A stretch of 64,000 nucleotides of DNA from Sistotremastrum niveocremeum HHB9708 (Eukaryota > Basidiomycota > Agaricomycetes > Sistotremastrales > Sistotremastraceae): assembly GCA_001630475.1 (NCBI GenBank), contig KV419443.1, positions 17,514 through 81,513 on the forward strand. Reading direction: 5' to 3'. The position numbers and the translations under genes were made by a program. This document shows, in pieces, positions 46,642 to 58,965 of the stretch (the stretch's first letter is position 1; the number at the start of each line of letters is the position of its first letter). The notes beneath the pieces are model-generated. The model did no database searches. It had not been told where the DNA came from and worked only from the letters and a program-made list of their open reading frames with translations.

Positions 46642-48703
46642 ATGCCATCCCCCATCACAACCGTACGATTGCCTGATCTCCTTGAGGGATGGCCTTTCGA
46701 ACGAAAAATTAATCCGCATTCTGAAGAAGTCGCCGCAGAAAGCACTCAGTGGATTGAAGCCCATGAACCATTCGATGAAAGATACCTCGCCGTCTTCAGA
46801 AAATGCAACTTTGGATTAATTGCTTCATTGGCGTATCCGAACGCTTCTCGAGATATTCTTCGTACTGGATGTGACCTTATGAACGCTTTTTTCGTCTTTG
46901 ACGATATCAGCGATGGTCAATGTTCGGCCGATGTTCGGAAAGGCGCCGACATCATCATGGATGCCCTACGGTTCGTATTCTAATTCCTCGAGAAATTTGT
47001 ATACAGTTTCTTATTCAAACTGATCTCAGAAATCCATATGATCCTCGTCCTCAAGGAGAAAGTATCCTCGGCGATGTATTCCAGACGTGAGTCTGGGTAA
47101 TAGCAGCCCGATATGAGCTGAGACGAACGGTGTATCAGATTCTGGTCTAGGGCTCTCATATATTCCTCACGTTCCGCTGCACATCGATTCATCAATCATT
47201 TTCAAGACTATGTCGATGCTGTGGTAGAGCAAGCGATCGACCGGGAACACAACCGGATTCGCAGCGTTGAAGACTATCTTACACTGCGTCGTCACACCAT
47301 CGGGTGCCTCCCCTCCTTCAACGTTCTCCAGATGAATATGGATTTGCCGGACTTTGTCGTCACACATCCTCAAGTACTTAACTTGGTGACCATAGCGACC
47401 GACATGATTATACTAGCTAACGTATTCGATTTTTCTGAATGCTTCATCGACCGCTAATACTGTTATCAGGATCTCTATTCCTACAATATCGAGCAATATC
47501 GAGGTGACGAGGCGCACAATATGGTCTGTAAGTATGCGAGTTGATTAGACTCGATCTGGGTAGTACAAGACAAGCCCAAATATAAAAGATTCGTCCAAGG
47601 GGATCTCGAGGATGTGTGAACCCGAGTGAGGAGATAAATGAAGGTGATAAGAGGAGGAATAATGTTGATGAGGGAGGACTTGAAGAGACACGAGAGGGGA
47701 CGTTTTAGATAGCAGGGAGAAAGGGGGGGATTGATTCGGTAGTCTACTGCAGTCGATACAGGCATGTACTTATAGGAAAAATACAATGGTAGTTGAAAAA
47801 CTGAGCCTGGGAAATGTGGACCAACAGTGATAAAAGATATGGGCCGAGACCCGGTGGATACATGAGGGGAACAATTGCAACATGAAAGAGATACTATTCT
47901 AAGCTGAATGAAGATCCGCATTTGGGAGTTCGACCGTGAACGAGGCCGCTTAAGACAAAGCACTTGGTGCACTAATTCGCCGATATTGATGATGGGGGAC
48001 GATCGGGGGCGCATTGTGAGGTCGGGATCGAGGGGAGTGATGAACATGAGGACTGGAATGACAAATACGAGGTCGATTGGGAAGGGAACGAGGTCGCTAA
48101 AGACGATACGAAGGGGAACGCATAATTTCGGGGGATAAAATGAGGTTGTCGAGTCGGAGGATTCGGGACGTGAAACTTGATATGACGAAGCTAAGAGGTG
48201 AATGGATGATGATGGAATGATTTGAAAGAGGAGAGGATCGCCGGTGGTGGCGGACGATTGAGATTCGGAGTGTTTTGTGCGAGGTGCGAGGAGAGAATCG
48301 GGATCCGAAATAAAACTCCGTTAACTCCGTGGGCTTATCTGACGAAAGGCGAGTCGAAAATCGAATACGAAATATTGAACACTTAACGACTAGCTAGAGT
48401 CGCAGACTCTACATGGTCGCTGTGATCATGAAATCTCACGATTTGAACGTCCAAGACGCCGTGGATCATATTGGCGAACAATATCGACAATTACGGGATC
48501 GGTTTCTCACTGACAGAGAGACTTTGCCTTCTTGGTCCGAAGACGTTAACCGCGAACTGAAGGAGTATATCGAGGGTCTCGGAAATTGGGTCACCGCAAA
48601 CGTGGAATGGAGTTTCGAGAGCGAGCGATATTTCGGAAAGGATGGCCCTGAAATTCGGCAGCATCGGAATCTCGCTCTACTGTCTCAGGAATTTCGATGT
48701 TGA
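46642..48703 (+). pseudogene. Terpene synthase TPS2, split by a solo LTR
   Basis: Exons 46642-46970, 47030-47086, 47139-47421 and 47470-48703. The last exon is interrupted by an 887-bp LTR (47527-48413). Removing the LTR and one 5-bp duplication would leave an open frame of 336 residues, so this is a recent loss. Motifs: IRLPDLLEGW-like N-terminus, FFVFDDISD as the first metal-binding site, NDLYSYNIE (NSE type) across the third intron, C-terminal ESERYF. Most similar by eye to TPS1, with the same four-exon layout and the FRKCNFGLIASLAYP block. The present transcript would read out of frame or stop inside the LTR, unless splicing removes it. Confidence 0.85.
47527..48413. mobile_element. Solo LTR (887 bp) in the last exon of TPS2
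   Basis: Starts TGTA and ends TACA, the canonical TG...CA of LTRs. It is flanked by a 5-bp target duplication TGGTC (47522-47526 and 48414-48418). No gag, pol or integrase frame is inside, so it is a solo LTR left by recombination. Its first bases create a strong donor (T then GTAAGT), and a CAG acceptor is near its end, at about 48404. Confidence 0.88.
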
Positions 48704-49223
48704 TTTCTCATTCCTATCTTGGTATTTATGGGTGTCTATATCGTCTAATCGTACCTATATCTAAGTCCTATGTTCCGAATCATCAGTCGTGCACGGCAAT
48801 TTGTAATTGTTATAATGCTAGTAACGTGGTAGTTTCTTTTGGCTCGTCTATCGACTTCAGCGAGAAGTTGACGTCTCATACACAGGCAGATAATCTCGTA
48901 TCCCAAGGGAATCCCAGAGGCTGATTTCAAAATGATATCAGCTATCATTCTTTCGTAAATGTGCGTGCGGCTTTATTTTGCCACATTGGACTTTCGGATT
49001 ATTTTTGAATTACGAGTTTAAGTTTCTCAATAAATAAATAATTCTCTATATGGTCGCCGGATTTCGGCCAGATATCGCTTAGAAACCAAGAAAGGCACAC
49101 AATTTCGGAGATAAGAGGAAAGACTGCCAATTGAGGAAACTGATGACTAATACATTGTACATTGCTAGGCCGCTTTGGGCTGTTCTGGACTGTCCTTGTT
49201 CGCTGTCGTCGTCCAGCTCATCA
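48704..49223. other. Intergenic, no gene
   Basis: 3' flank of TPS2 and 3' side of the AT-hook gene. Contains AATAAATAAATAA at about 49030, but no supported feature. Confidence 0.4.
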
Positions 49224-51255
49224 TCACATCCCGACGTTCGCGCCTCCCATATTGCTGCCACTTGGGCCAGCCACGTTTCCTGTCCCAAATCCGGCCATTC
49301 CTCCACCAAAACCGCCCATCTGACCCATCATGGGGTTGAAGCCTCCCATCGATCCATTGGCAGTCGCTGCCATTCCTCCCCAATTGCTCGGCCCTCCGGG
49401 ATATCCAGCTCCTCCCATGAAGTTGAATGGTATGTTGCCTTGGCCCTGTACGCTCATCGGATTCTGAGACTGCATGTGGGGGAAGAAAGCGTTGCCGGCA
49501 TTGCGAGGAAGATCGACAGCGGGTTGAGCACGGTTGGCGGCGATGATACTTTCGAGAGAGTTTTCGTCGGCCTTGGGGAAGGTGTGGGAGGCCAGTTGAA
49601 TCGTTGGCGCATTCTTCTCCTTGGAGTGAGTACCTTTCTCAATCACTTTACCCTTGTCGTCCTTTGTGACTGCACCACATCGTAGGTCGTCCTCAAGACG
49701 AAGCTCTCGCAGATGTCTGGATGTTCGTGAGCACCGAGACGTTATCAAAAGGGTCAACTCACTTAGCAAGATCCTCAGGCTTGTCTACGTACTTGTCTCG
49801 AGTCTGTTTCATCTCTGTCTCGAGACCTGCAAAAAAGGGGGTAAGTCTCGAGACTACAGCCTTCCCATCGGTCGCCGCTTTCTTCTTCGCCGCATCTTTA
49901 GGAGGACGACCTGGCTTCCTCTTAACGGGAGCGGATGCTGCTACTGGAACGTCTGCAAGGGTCGAGGACGGGTCAGGATCAGCATTTCCTGCATCATGGT
50001 CGACAATGAGATTCTTGTGAGTGTATGCACGCTAGACGAAGGTTAGCGGGTGAGTAAGAATCACAGCTTGTGGTGGAATGCTTACCATTTGGACCAGGCT
50101 AGCTGTGAAGGAATCCGGGATGACGGTGATGCCGTACTCGCCGAAGAACTCGCGATACATCTGCCGTTCGAAGGTCGCAAAAGGAACGCTGTTTGCGACA
50201 GCAGTCTCTACCTAAGAGGAAGAGGTGGTCTCAGAGGACAGACAGTATCAAGTACGAGACAAACCTGCAAGCGGACTTGGTCTTTCGCGACGGAACACTG
50301 CCTCTTGATCACACTATTGACCTTATTTTGTGCAGATTTGTGCGTGAGTGCTGTTCCCAGACCAAGGTCGGCTGCCTTGAATTTAACAGTGTCCTGCAGT
50401 ACAGTTCGCAATGAAGAATATAAGATCTGTCAAGAAGTGGCTCACCGATACTGCCGTCCAGAGACTTTCGCCAAACTCGACTCGACCGGATTCGAAAATT
50501 GTCTTCTTACAAAGCTCAAGGATATCGTCCTAAATAAGGGAATGTAATCGCGTCGAGAGGTATGTGGAAGGAAGAGCTTACTTTTTGATCCGCAGAAACA
50601 GTGAAGTTGGCGTGGTAACGTTCATCCATGATGGTGAGCATGTGAGCATTATTCTCGGCCACAAACAATACCGCATCATTGACTTGAGCTGCTCGCAGAC
50701 TCAATGCAAACTGCATCGCTTTTTGCATTGCGATGCCGGATTCCTCGTTCTCGAGCAACTGAGAACATCATGATAAGCACACCAAACGCGCAGGAACATG
50801 GACGTGACTGACATTTATGAAGGGAAGTAATAACTTCTGGCTATGATCATCCAGCTTGAAGTTCTCAATGAACGACATGTGTACAGGATATGGTACACCG
50901 GTGTTCATTTTGATGACAGGTGGCGGTGGCTGGTTCCAGGAGGGATGATGATACGCGCCAGGAGGGATGTGAGGAGTTTGCGTGGGTGGCATGGCAGCAT
51001 TCTCCTCGGTACGTGTTCTCTTCTCCTGTTGAAACTGATTGGAGTCGCTGTCTGGCTCACTCAGACCGGAGAGTGTGCGCTTGCGACGAGCAACGTCCTG
51101 ATATTGAACAAGTGAGTGAAGGCGTCTGGGAGATCCAACGCGTGATTACTTACTTGGGAATCAGATCCAATGGCACTTGCAGCATGCCCTTCGCTTCCAG
51201 AGATTGAGAGGTCTCCAGTGGATGGGTTCACGGATTGAGCGAGTGATGCGGACAT
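49224..51255 (-). CDS. AT-hook protein with Gly/Met-rich tail, unknown function
   Basis: Multi-exon minus-strand gene. The N-terminus is MSASLAQSVNPSTGDLSISG. Later exons encode a Pro-rich part (MPPTQTPHIPPGAYHHPSWN), helical segments (FIENFKLDDHSQKLLLPFIN, AMQKAMQFALSLRAAQVNDA, DTVKFKAADLGLGTAL) and FATFERQMYREFFAEYGITV. Then follows an AT-hook-like KRKPGRPPKDAAKKKA, which would bind the minor groove of AT-rich DNA in the nucleus. The C-terminus is low-complexity (GGAGYPGGPSNWGG, MMGQMGGFGGG, ending GGANVGM). Introns are short, but exact joins were not all checked. It lies head-to-tail with the transposase gene on the same strand and may be host-derived or a second gene of the transposon; I cannot tell. 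I do not recognise the family. Confidence 0.55.
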
Positions 51256-51480
51256 GATGCGAGTGCGATGAGAGAGAGAGAGTGCAATCGAGGAGAGAGC
51301 GCGTCGGTTTCGGAGGTCGCGCGTCAGTTTTTAAGTCACACATTGCCACTCAACACACTTGAGCGTGAGAAAACTAAAGACAAGGGAGCTCGCCCTCGCA
51401 GCAAGGACAAGAAGTCATCAACTGCGACCTTGTTGTGGTGACAATAAAATACAATAGATGGCTAGTGACAGGAACAACGG

Positions 51481-54400
51481 CTACGATGCAAGATTGAGAC
51501 CAGCGAACTCTCTCTCAACGGCCTGCAGTACTGTCTGAGGTAAATTTGGAATCAACAACGGAGAGGTGAAAGTCTCGATCCAACGAGCATCACGCATTTG
51601 TCCTGTGTTCAGAACAAGGTCACTCTCGCAATTGTGCTTGACCGTTGGAGTTGTGCGATTGGTATCTTCACGCTCTTTCCGAACGACCCGAGTACCTGAC
51701 AACTCACACTTGCGACGAGCACAATTGTGTTGCACATTGACTGTGCATTCAATTGCCGCAATCGGACAAAGAAAGTATTGATCCAGCAAAATGATCTCGG
51801 GCATTCCATAAGGAAGAATGTTGTCACCGGTTCGAGCTTGTTGTATGAGTACATGATCAACTCCAGAGTAGTCTGTCGGATTGAACATGAGAAGTTCAAC
51901 AGTCTTGCCCAACGCAGCAGGCATTCGGGAGTTGGTTTGCGTAACAACGAACTGACCGGCAGACAGCTTGTCGCCGTTCTTGATCACGGTTTCCGTGACT
52001 TTGCGACACCGAGTGACACCTGCTGGAGTCTCGTGTAACTTGGTATATGCAGTAGTAGACGTGAACTGCGTGATTTTCCCTTTCCCGGTAGGGAAACCTG
52101 TAGAATTGGTTCTCTTAAAAATATTACAATCCCAAGAGATGCTTGTGCGTACCTGCGGGTTTTCGGGCCTCCTGTTGCATACCAAGCCGTTTGCGCACAA
52201 TGGAGTCTTCTTCCATTAATATCCTTGGTCCAACACCCACATGACAAAGCTGTTTCTGAGCCTCGCCATTATCGCGTAGTACGATTGTGCAGGTGAAAGA
52301 GCCCCCCGACATAAGATGTCGAATGCAGGCGGCCTCTGCAGCTTGTATGCCAATATCTCGAGACGGCGCCTGACGGTTTGAATGGACACTCCAGTCACGA
52401 ATGACAGCATTGAAGGATTCAAATCCTTCTGTTGCGTAGAGGATCGGTGGTCCAAATCGACGAGCATCCGCAGGAAGATGTTTCAGGAGATGAAACTTGG
52501 GTTTGTTCATCCAGCGCGGAGACCATGTAACGGCTGAATCCAAGAAGTGATCCACAGCACGTTCCAGGGTTCGCTGGGCGAGCATCAGTCGTGATCATGA
52601 CAATATATTCGAATATACGCACCACATAAATGTCGATATCTGGGATTTCCGGCATCCAGACCAAGGGCACCAGTCGGGACAGAGCACTCCAAGCGGCAAG
52701 AATCGATTCAGGAAGAAGGTCATACAACACAAAGACCGCCACCTGGCTGATCACCCGAAAGTCCCGCCCAACAAGAGAACCAGCGTACTTGACATAAGTC
52801 GGGCCAGAAATCGGAGATATGTCAGGCCCCAAACTCTCAACCGAAAGACATGAAAGTCGATTAGTTAGTGTTTCCTTTTGATCATCGGATAACCGTTGGA
52901 TTGCGTCTCGCCAAAAGTACTTGACAATGCCCAGAAGGATAATGTGCAAGATTTCGCATGGTGTATCCTCGTTGGGCGACGAACCGAGCAAGCGCCAGAT
53001 GGGGCTATACAATTGCTCTTCACGGGGCATATTTTGGAACTGTCGGAGTAGCTCTGCATGAGCCGCTTCGCCGTCAAGATTCTTGACCGCTTTGTCCAGC
53101 TGCTGTACAAAATAATTGAGGTGGGTATCTTTGACTCCGCTATCTCGAATTTTTTTGCGGCGATCTTTCTGGGTCTTCTGTTGCCGCACTTGGTTGAGCT
53201 GGTCACTGAGTTCCCTCTGTGTCTCCTCACTGGACCTCAACTCCCCGACCTGATGAACATTAACAAAGCTGACGTGATCCAGACAGATCAAGACCGTACC
53301 TGACACGCTCTCAATACCCGAGCAGCCATGAGCTCTGCCGTCTCCTTCCGTCGTTTTCGACGTCGTGGATTAGCCCGAGGTCCTTCTTCGTCTGATGAGT
53401 CTTCTGTATCATTGTCTGCATCTTCCACTTCGGCTCCAGCAATATCTTCTGGACTCTCCTTCCCCCACACCTTGCACTTTCGACAGTAGTATTTGCCCTT
53501 CATCCCGATATGACAGCACATCTCGCTCTGCATTGGATTATCACCAAGATCGGCTATACTGACAGGAAACACCATGACCGTCTCCCTTAGTTCACTATCC
53601 CATGCCTCTATCCCTGTTTCAAAACACTCGCTAAAGATCTGTGTCAGCCTTCCCACTGTGTGTCTTCCAAATCGCAACGTACTTCATCTGTTCAGTGATA
53701 CCTTCCAACATCTCCAGCGGTGGTGCACAATTTGACGTACAGAGAAAATGTGTATTATATTGCTTCTGGGAATGTGATCGGGGGAGGCCAGCTGCAGTGA
53801 ACAAGAACGAGTTGTGCTCGTTCCACTTTTTCGATCGGTTTCCGGAGGTGTCGTCACAGTACAGCCAGATCATGAATGCCATCACGCGTTTTCCATTTGC
53901 CCGTGTACGCCAGGGATTGATAACCGGTTTCTCCCAAGCCACCGGTACGTCTAGATCTTTCTTACGCAAACCTGTCATCGGGGCGTTGATGAAACGTTCA
54001 TTAGTGACGACAAAAGACTCACCCCATATACGATCAACCTTAGGTATACCGCGTCCGGGTTCATTTCGAAGTAGAAGAGGAGCGTTTGCGAGCAATTCGG
54101 TCTCGCTGAACACCAATGTATGGTCTTCTAGAATTGACCATGCTACTTCGCCAGGACGCAATTGTTCGACCACCATCGAGTATGCCTTACACCAGAACTC
54201 ATTGCTTCCTTCTGTTCGATACCATTTGATTGGCATGCAGTATCGGTTACCGGTCAGAAGAGTTGGCTCGAAGATAAAGTAGTCTTGGCCCCGGACTCGG
54301 ATCATCGGTGTCAGAAGATCTGGCTGCATGTCTTTCCGCCACTTCTGTCCATGCCATGCCTCAGACACCTGCTTCCGTGTTTCCTCTGGAAAGAAATGGA

Positions 54401-56111
54401 GGAATGGCCGGACGAGAGGATTGCTCATTTCCTGTTGACAGATCAGCCTTCAAATTCACAGACCTCGAGGAGAGAAAACCGTCACCAGTCGTATAAGGTC
54501 TGCTATGCTGTTGACATAATATGGATGTCCGAGATCGCCCTTGTAGTGTATAGTCCGCACACCACACAGATCTCTTAGACGCTTTTTTGATTCCTTGATT
54601 TGCTGAACGCTTGGTACATCTTTGACACCATTCGATTTCAGTAACCAGACGAGTCCTTCAGCGTCATCGTCCGAGGTCACTGTGCGAGGCAATGATGTGA
54701 GAACATCGAGAGTACATGACTGCATAACAGTCCATCAATAAGTACATCGGCAGATTGGACTCAATGCATTCCTTACCGGTCGACTGTCCCAAGGATACCA
54801 TTCATTGTTTGTATCTGCCTCGTTTACGACCACACCTTCAGTTGCCCGTAGATCAGTACCTATATCCATAAGTACAAGAAAACCCGACGTCAGCATGTCC
54901 TATCGTCTTCTGTCTCACAGTGAGTGACTCACCAGTACGGTCCACTCTCACACGTTGACCTTCTTCATCCGCACCGTCATTGAGATTGTGCATTTGCTCA
55001 TCACCCTGATCCACGTTCCAATCTCCTAGATCTTCGTTGTCGTGGTTGGTACCGGCCTGTTGCGCGTTATGTTCTGCTCCTGGGTCTTGATTCTCGGCCT
55101 GATGCTGTTCCTGCGGAGTGTTGGTCTGCCTTAGGGGAGTGGGAAGGGGTGGTTGATTGTGGAAGGTGGTTCGCCCGAACGTTGGTCGGATGTCTCTGCC
55201 GATTTGATTCAAAGCAGTAGTTAGAACATCTTGTTGGGTTGCCTGTAGGGTTGTAGAAATATAATATACTATATCGCAATTATATCGATATTTGTATCAT
55301 ATTGTATCACGATACAATATATTTTCTCCAGAGGACCATATATTGCCAAAATATCGATATATATTGTATATCATGATATATATTAAGGGTCCAATAAGGG
55401 TCCAGAAGGGGCATATTCTGGGTATTTTTGGGCCATATATGACCACTTTTGAGCTCAAATCTCCAGTATATGAGCCAATATACCTTATATCTTCTGTTAT
55501 TCCCTCTATTTCAGTGTATTTTAGCCTCTTGACACTGTATTTGACCCCATGTATCAATATTTTGTCAATATATCTGCGATATACTTGTGTCTCAGGGGTG
55601 GTATACTGCACTTATATTGCACAGATATTGCTCAAATATAAGATATTTGCCTATATCTTGCTCAATACAGCTTGTAGAGGTTGTATATTGACTCCATACA
55701 CATAGATTTGATGGAATAAAGGTCCATACATGGCAGAAATAGGCTATATATTGATTTTATAGGAATATATCGATATATATTGATATATATTGGTATATTA
55801 TATCACGATATCAATATACAATATCAATATAAATGAAAAGTGGCATTTATATTATATTATATTATATTTTACAACCCTAGTTGCCTGTGCCTGTCGAGCC
55901 TTAGCAGCTGCACGAGAGGAATGCAGACCAGAATCTTCGTGTCTTGTCGCGTTAGACACCCTGTCAAAGACGTAGTCTCGATCTGTACATAGCAGGCATC
56001 GCCATGTCTTAGTCGCTGGAGCAATAGCCCAATCTGTTCACCCAAGTCAGTCTTAATGAGATCACAGGAGCAGCTCCTCTCACGAGATGGATCCCTGAGT
56101 TGTTTGACCAT
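51481..56111 (-). pseudogene. DNA transposase-like gene (large Agaricomycete family), split by a MITE
   Basis: Start at 56111 (MVKQLRDPS), a 50-bp intron, then a zinc-finger-like WRCLLCTDRDYVFDR with RHEDSGLH (C-x2-C ... H-x5-H). The frame is interrupted at 55879-55246 by a hAT MITE and goes on through a low-complexity linker. The central part carries the family's typical blocks: WNEHNSFLFTAAGLPRSHSQ, YNTHFLCTSNCAPPLEMLEG, DLGDNPMQSEMCCHIGMKGK with YYCRKC, and the C-terminal PKFHLLKHLPADARRFGPPI and ESFNAVIRDWSVHSNRQAPS. These are seen in very many mushroom genomes as a repetitive CACTA/Plavaka-like transposon protein; the exact superfamily is my inference. The MITE adds stops inside the frame. 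No terminal repeats for the whole element were identified. Confidence 0.7.
55246..55879. mobile_element. Second hAT-type MITE family (634 bp)
   Basis: Terminal repeats begin TAGGGTTGTAGAAATATAAT (left) and, in reverse complement, TAGGGTTGTAAAATATAATA (right). An 8-bp duplication GTTGCCTG flanks it (55238-55245, 55880-55887). Interior is AT-rich with many TATCGATAT words and no transposase. It is inserted in the zinc-finger-proximal exon of the transposase gene. Unrelated in sequence to MITE copies A-C except for the hAT-like TAG start. Confidence 0.9.
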
Positions 56112-57072
56112 GGCGTTAGAGGTTGTACCAGCTCGCAGAGTCGACGCAGACGAGAGACGATCGTGGCTCGCCAAGATGGGACTTAGAGATTTCACGACGC
56201 GTCTCGGACTCAATGACGCGTAGATCCGTGTCGCGCCGGTTAAGGCAATCCCGGTTCGGTTTCGTCCTGGCGGCAATTTATTTAATTGGTATTCAGGTTT
56301 ATTGGAATAATCGGACGGCCGATAATATCTACTGAAATCCAACCTCCTTACTGAAAGCCATCTTCAATTTCAGGATTCTTTGAGACATCGAGGATCTCTG
56401 GCAGTGTAGTCAAGAATTTCATTCGAAATCCATATTCCTCTCCACAGTCTTTGTGATTGCTATGACAAACAACGGTCGTGACAGCGCGTGACCATACGTG
56501 GCACATCACCGTTGCTGTTGAACGTTCGCTCGCCGCATCCTCTACTTTCCGCCATTGGATTTCGACTTTCGGTCACTTTCTCTGCTGTAACGAGTCTGAT
56601 AGGTACCCACCCACCTCATATATTTTTTGGCGAATTTTGACTCCTTATCACAGCATATCTGGATGTTGCCCAACCGCCTGGGGATGGAGGAGATGGAGGA
56701 GTCTGGAGTTGAATCGGGGCTGAAGTGGAATAAAGGATGAGCTAGCACGCGAAGCTATCTATCTAAAGACAAGGGTAGGAGAATTTGAATTAGCTCGGGA
56801 AACCTTGGATCTCACGATCTCTCCACTGCAGACATATCAATTCCTCATTCTTCTCGATCTCCGGCCCATCAGAATTTCCTTTTCGCTCTTCTTCCTGTCA
56901 ATGAATGCTTGCTAGAATGAATTTGAACAGCGATCATCCTGGAATGTAGGCGCCTTGGATGTTGGGGCGTCGTTGGCGAGGGTATATAAGGGGGGGCTTG
57001 AGAGCTGGTACCACCCCGATCGCCTCTCGCTTCACTCGACCAGTCTCTTCACTTTCTCCAGCGACGAATACG
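56112..57072 (+). promoter_or_regulatory. Intergenic region with AKR2 promoter
   Basis: No gene is supported in 56112-56930. The last ~135 bp (56936-57072) repeat the AKR1 promoter almost exactly, including the TATA box TATATAAG at 56983-56990 and ACTCGACCAGTCTCTTC before the ATG. The similarity to the AKR1 side stops just upstream of GGAATGTAGGCGCC, marking the edge of the duplicated unit. Confidence 0.7.
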
Positions 57073-58925
57073 ATGTCTGAGCCTCGCAAAACCGATATGC
57101 AATACGGTGAGTCTTTTTCATTCTGTCTTCTGGATCGCAGGCTAATGATCAACGCTCGTAGTTCGTCTTGGAAACTCGGGACTGAAAGTCTCGAGGATCA
57201 TTCTAGGGATGATGACCTACGGAAGTGCTGAATGGCAGCCTTGGGTTAAGGATGAGAAGTTGGGAGTAGAACATGTCAAAGCTGCGTATGTCTTATTTTC
57301 ATCCTTTCGGCTTACTCGTCCTCATGACTCATGGCTCTCAGTTATGATACAGGAATTCAGACTTTTGACACTGCCAACGTACGCGGTCTGATCTTGCGGC
57401 CGTGCTTCGAAGTCTGAGGATGTTGCTAGGTGTATTCGAATGGACTGTCAGAAGTTATTCTTGGAAAGGCGATCAAGGAATTCAATCTTCCTCGGGACGA
57501 AATCGTCGTGATGACAAAGGTCAGTTCTTACTCTCGGTTCTCTCCTCTTCGCCCTTGGCTTTCATCGCTTCTCCTTCCTTTATGCTCTTCGGTTGGACTG
57601 TCGTCTCCCTCCTTCATCTTTCTCAGCTCACCGACCATTTCTTTCCTGTTTTCTATCCTGCTTCTCCCAGCGATCGTTTTCTCCAGTGCTAATAATATCC
57701 CCTCTGATAGGTCTTCTTCACTGTGGGAAAGACGCCTCCGACATCATTCTTCCAAGGCGGACCAACACCCGATGAATCCGGATACGTCAATCAACACGGC
57801 TTATCGCGCAAAGTGAGACATCGATCTTCCAACAGCCATCACATTGCTGACTGTTTGATGGCAGCATATCTTCGACTCCGTCAAGAAGAGTCTCGAGCGT
57901 CTTCAGCTGGATTACATCGACGTTTTACAATGTGAGTATGGGCTCTTGGTGCTTGCGATACCGATGCTGACTGATCGTATGTAGGCCATCGATTCGATCC
58001 GGATACTCCCATCGCTGAAACTGTGAGTATTATTCTGGATATCTCGAGCGAAGATGTTCACGTGAATCTAGATGCAAGCTCTTCATGATGCTGTCATAGC
58101 TGGATACGTGCGGTATATCGGGATGAGCTCCTGCTGGGCATATCAATGTCCGTCTTCCTCCATTTGATGCTTTCACTCATCTCATTCTTCATCTTCGTTG
58201 CTAATGCAGTCAGCGCAATGCAAAGTACGCATCATCCCTCCACTTCAACCTTCATCTCATTCTCATTCACGGATTGATTGAACAGATTACGCAATCCAAA
58301 ATAACCTCACTCCGTTCATCAGCATGCAAAATCATTACAACCTAGTCTACCGCGAAGAAGAACGCGAGATGATGCCCACTCTCAAGGTACCATACCCGTC
58401 CCTTCCTCCCATAATTCTTATCTGACTATCGGATAGAGCTTCGGAGCTGGATCGATTCCATGGTCTCCTCTTGCCCGAGGCCTTCTCGCTCGTCCGATTG
58501 CTCAACAGACGAAGAGGGGTGAAACCGATTGGTTTATCAAGAAATACGACAAAGCGGATGAAGCAAATTTGGATATCGTGAAACGGTCCGTCATATCTCA
58601 ACGATCTCGTATATTCGAGACACTGATGGCGTTTATGATGTTATAGGGTTGAAGAGATTGCGAAGAAGAAAGGGGCAAGTATGGCGCAGATCGCTATTGC
58701 GTGGATATTGTCGAAGGATGGTGCGTTCTCTTCTTCGGACGTTCGTTGAGATTTTATTCTGATGGGCGATTTGTTTCTGTAGTCGTTGCTGCGCCCATTG
58801 TGGGGACAACGAGTATTGAGAATCTGAAAGATATCGTGGGTGGTGTTAAGATCAAGCTGAGTGCTGAGGAGATTGCGTATTTGGAGGAGCCTTATCGAGC
58901 TCAGCCCATCAGTGGACATGCCTGA
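57073..58925 (+). CDS. Aldo-keto reductase (AKR2), intact
   Basis: Thirteen exons (57073-57106, 57162-57285, 57342-57378, 57430-57519, 57711-57812, 57865-57931, 57985-58022, 58072-58147, 58210-58224, 58286-58386, 58437-58585, 58647-58720, 58783-58925) sum to 1050 bp and 349 residues, all in phase with GT-AG borders. One exon is only 15 bp. Active-site residues as in AKR1: Asp/Tyr in FDTANVYSNG, Lys in VVMTK, His in QCHRFDPD. Differences from AKR1 are few and mostly conservative (for example EFNLPRDE against EFDLPRDK), so the duplication is fairly recent. Its 3' end lies 40 bp from the 3' end of TPS3 on the other strand, so the two are convergent. A role in reducing or oxidising the terpene product is inferred from position only. 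Confidence 0.92.
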
Positions 58926-58965
58926 TCCACAGTGCGAATATGAATGATATCGGTGGGGTTCGAAT

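Noticed and set aside
47481-48047. 188-codon minus-strand frame in the TPS2 region
   Set aside because: It lies mostly inside the solo LTR and shows no retroelement domain.
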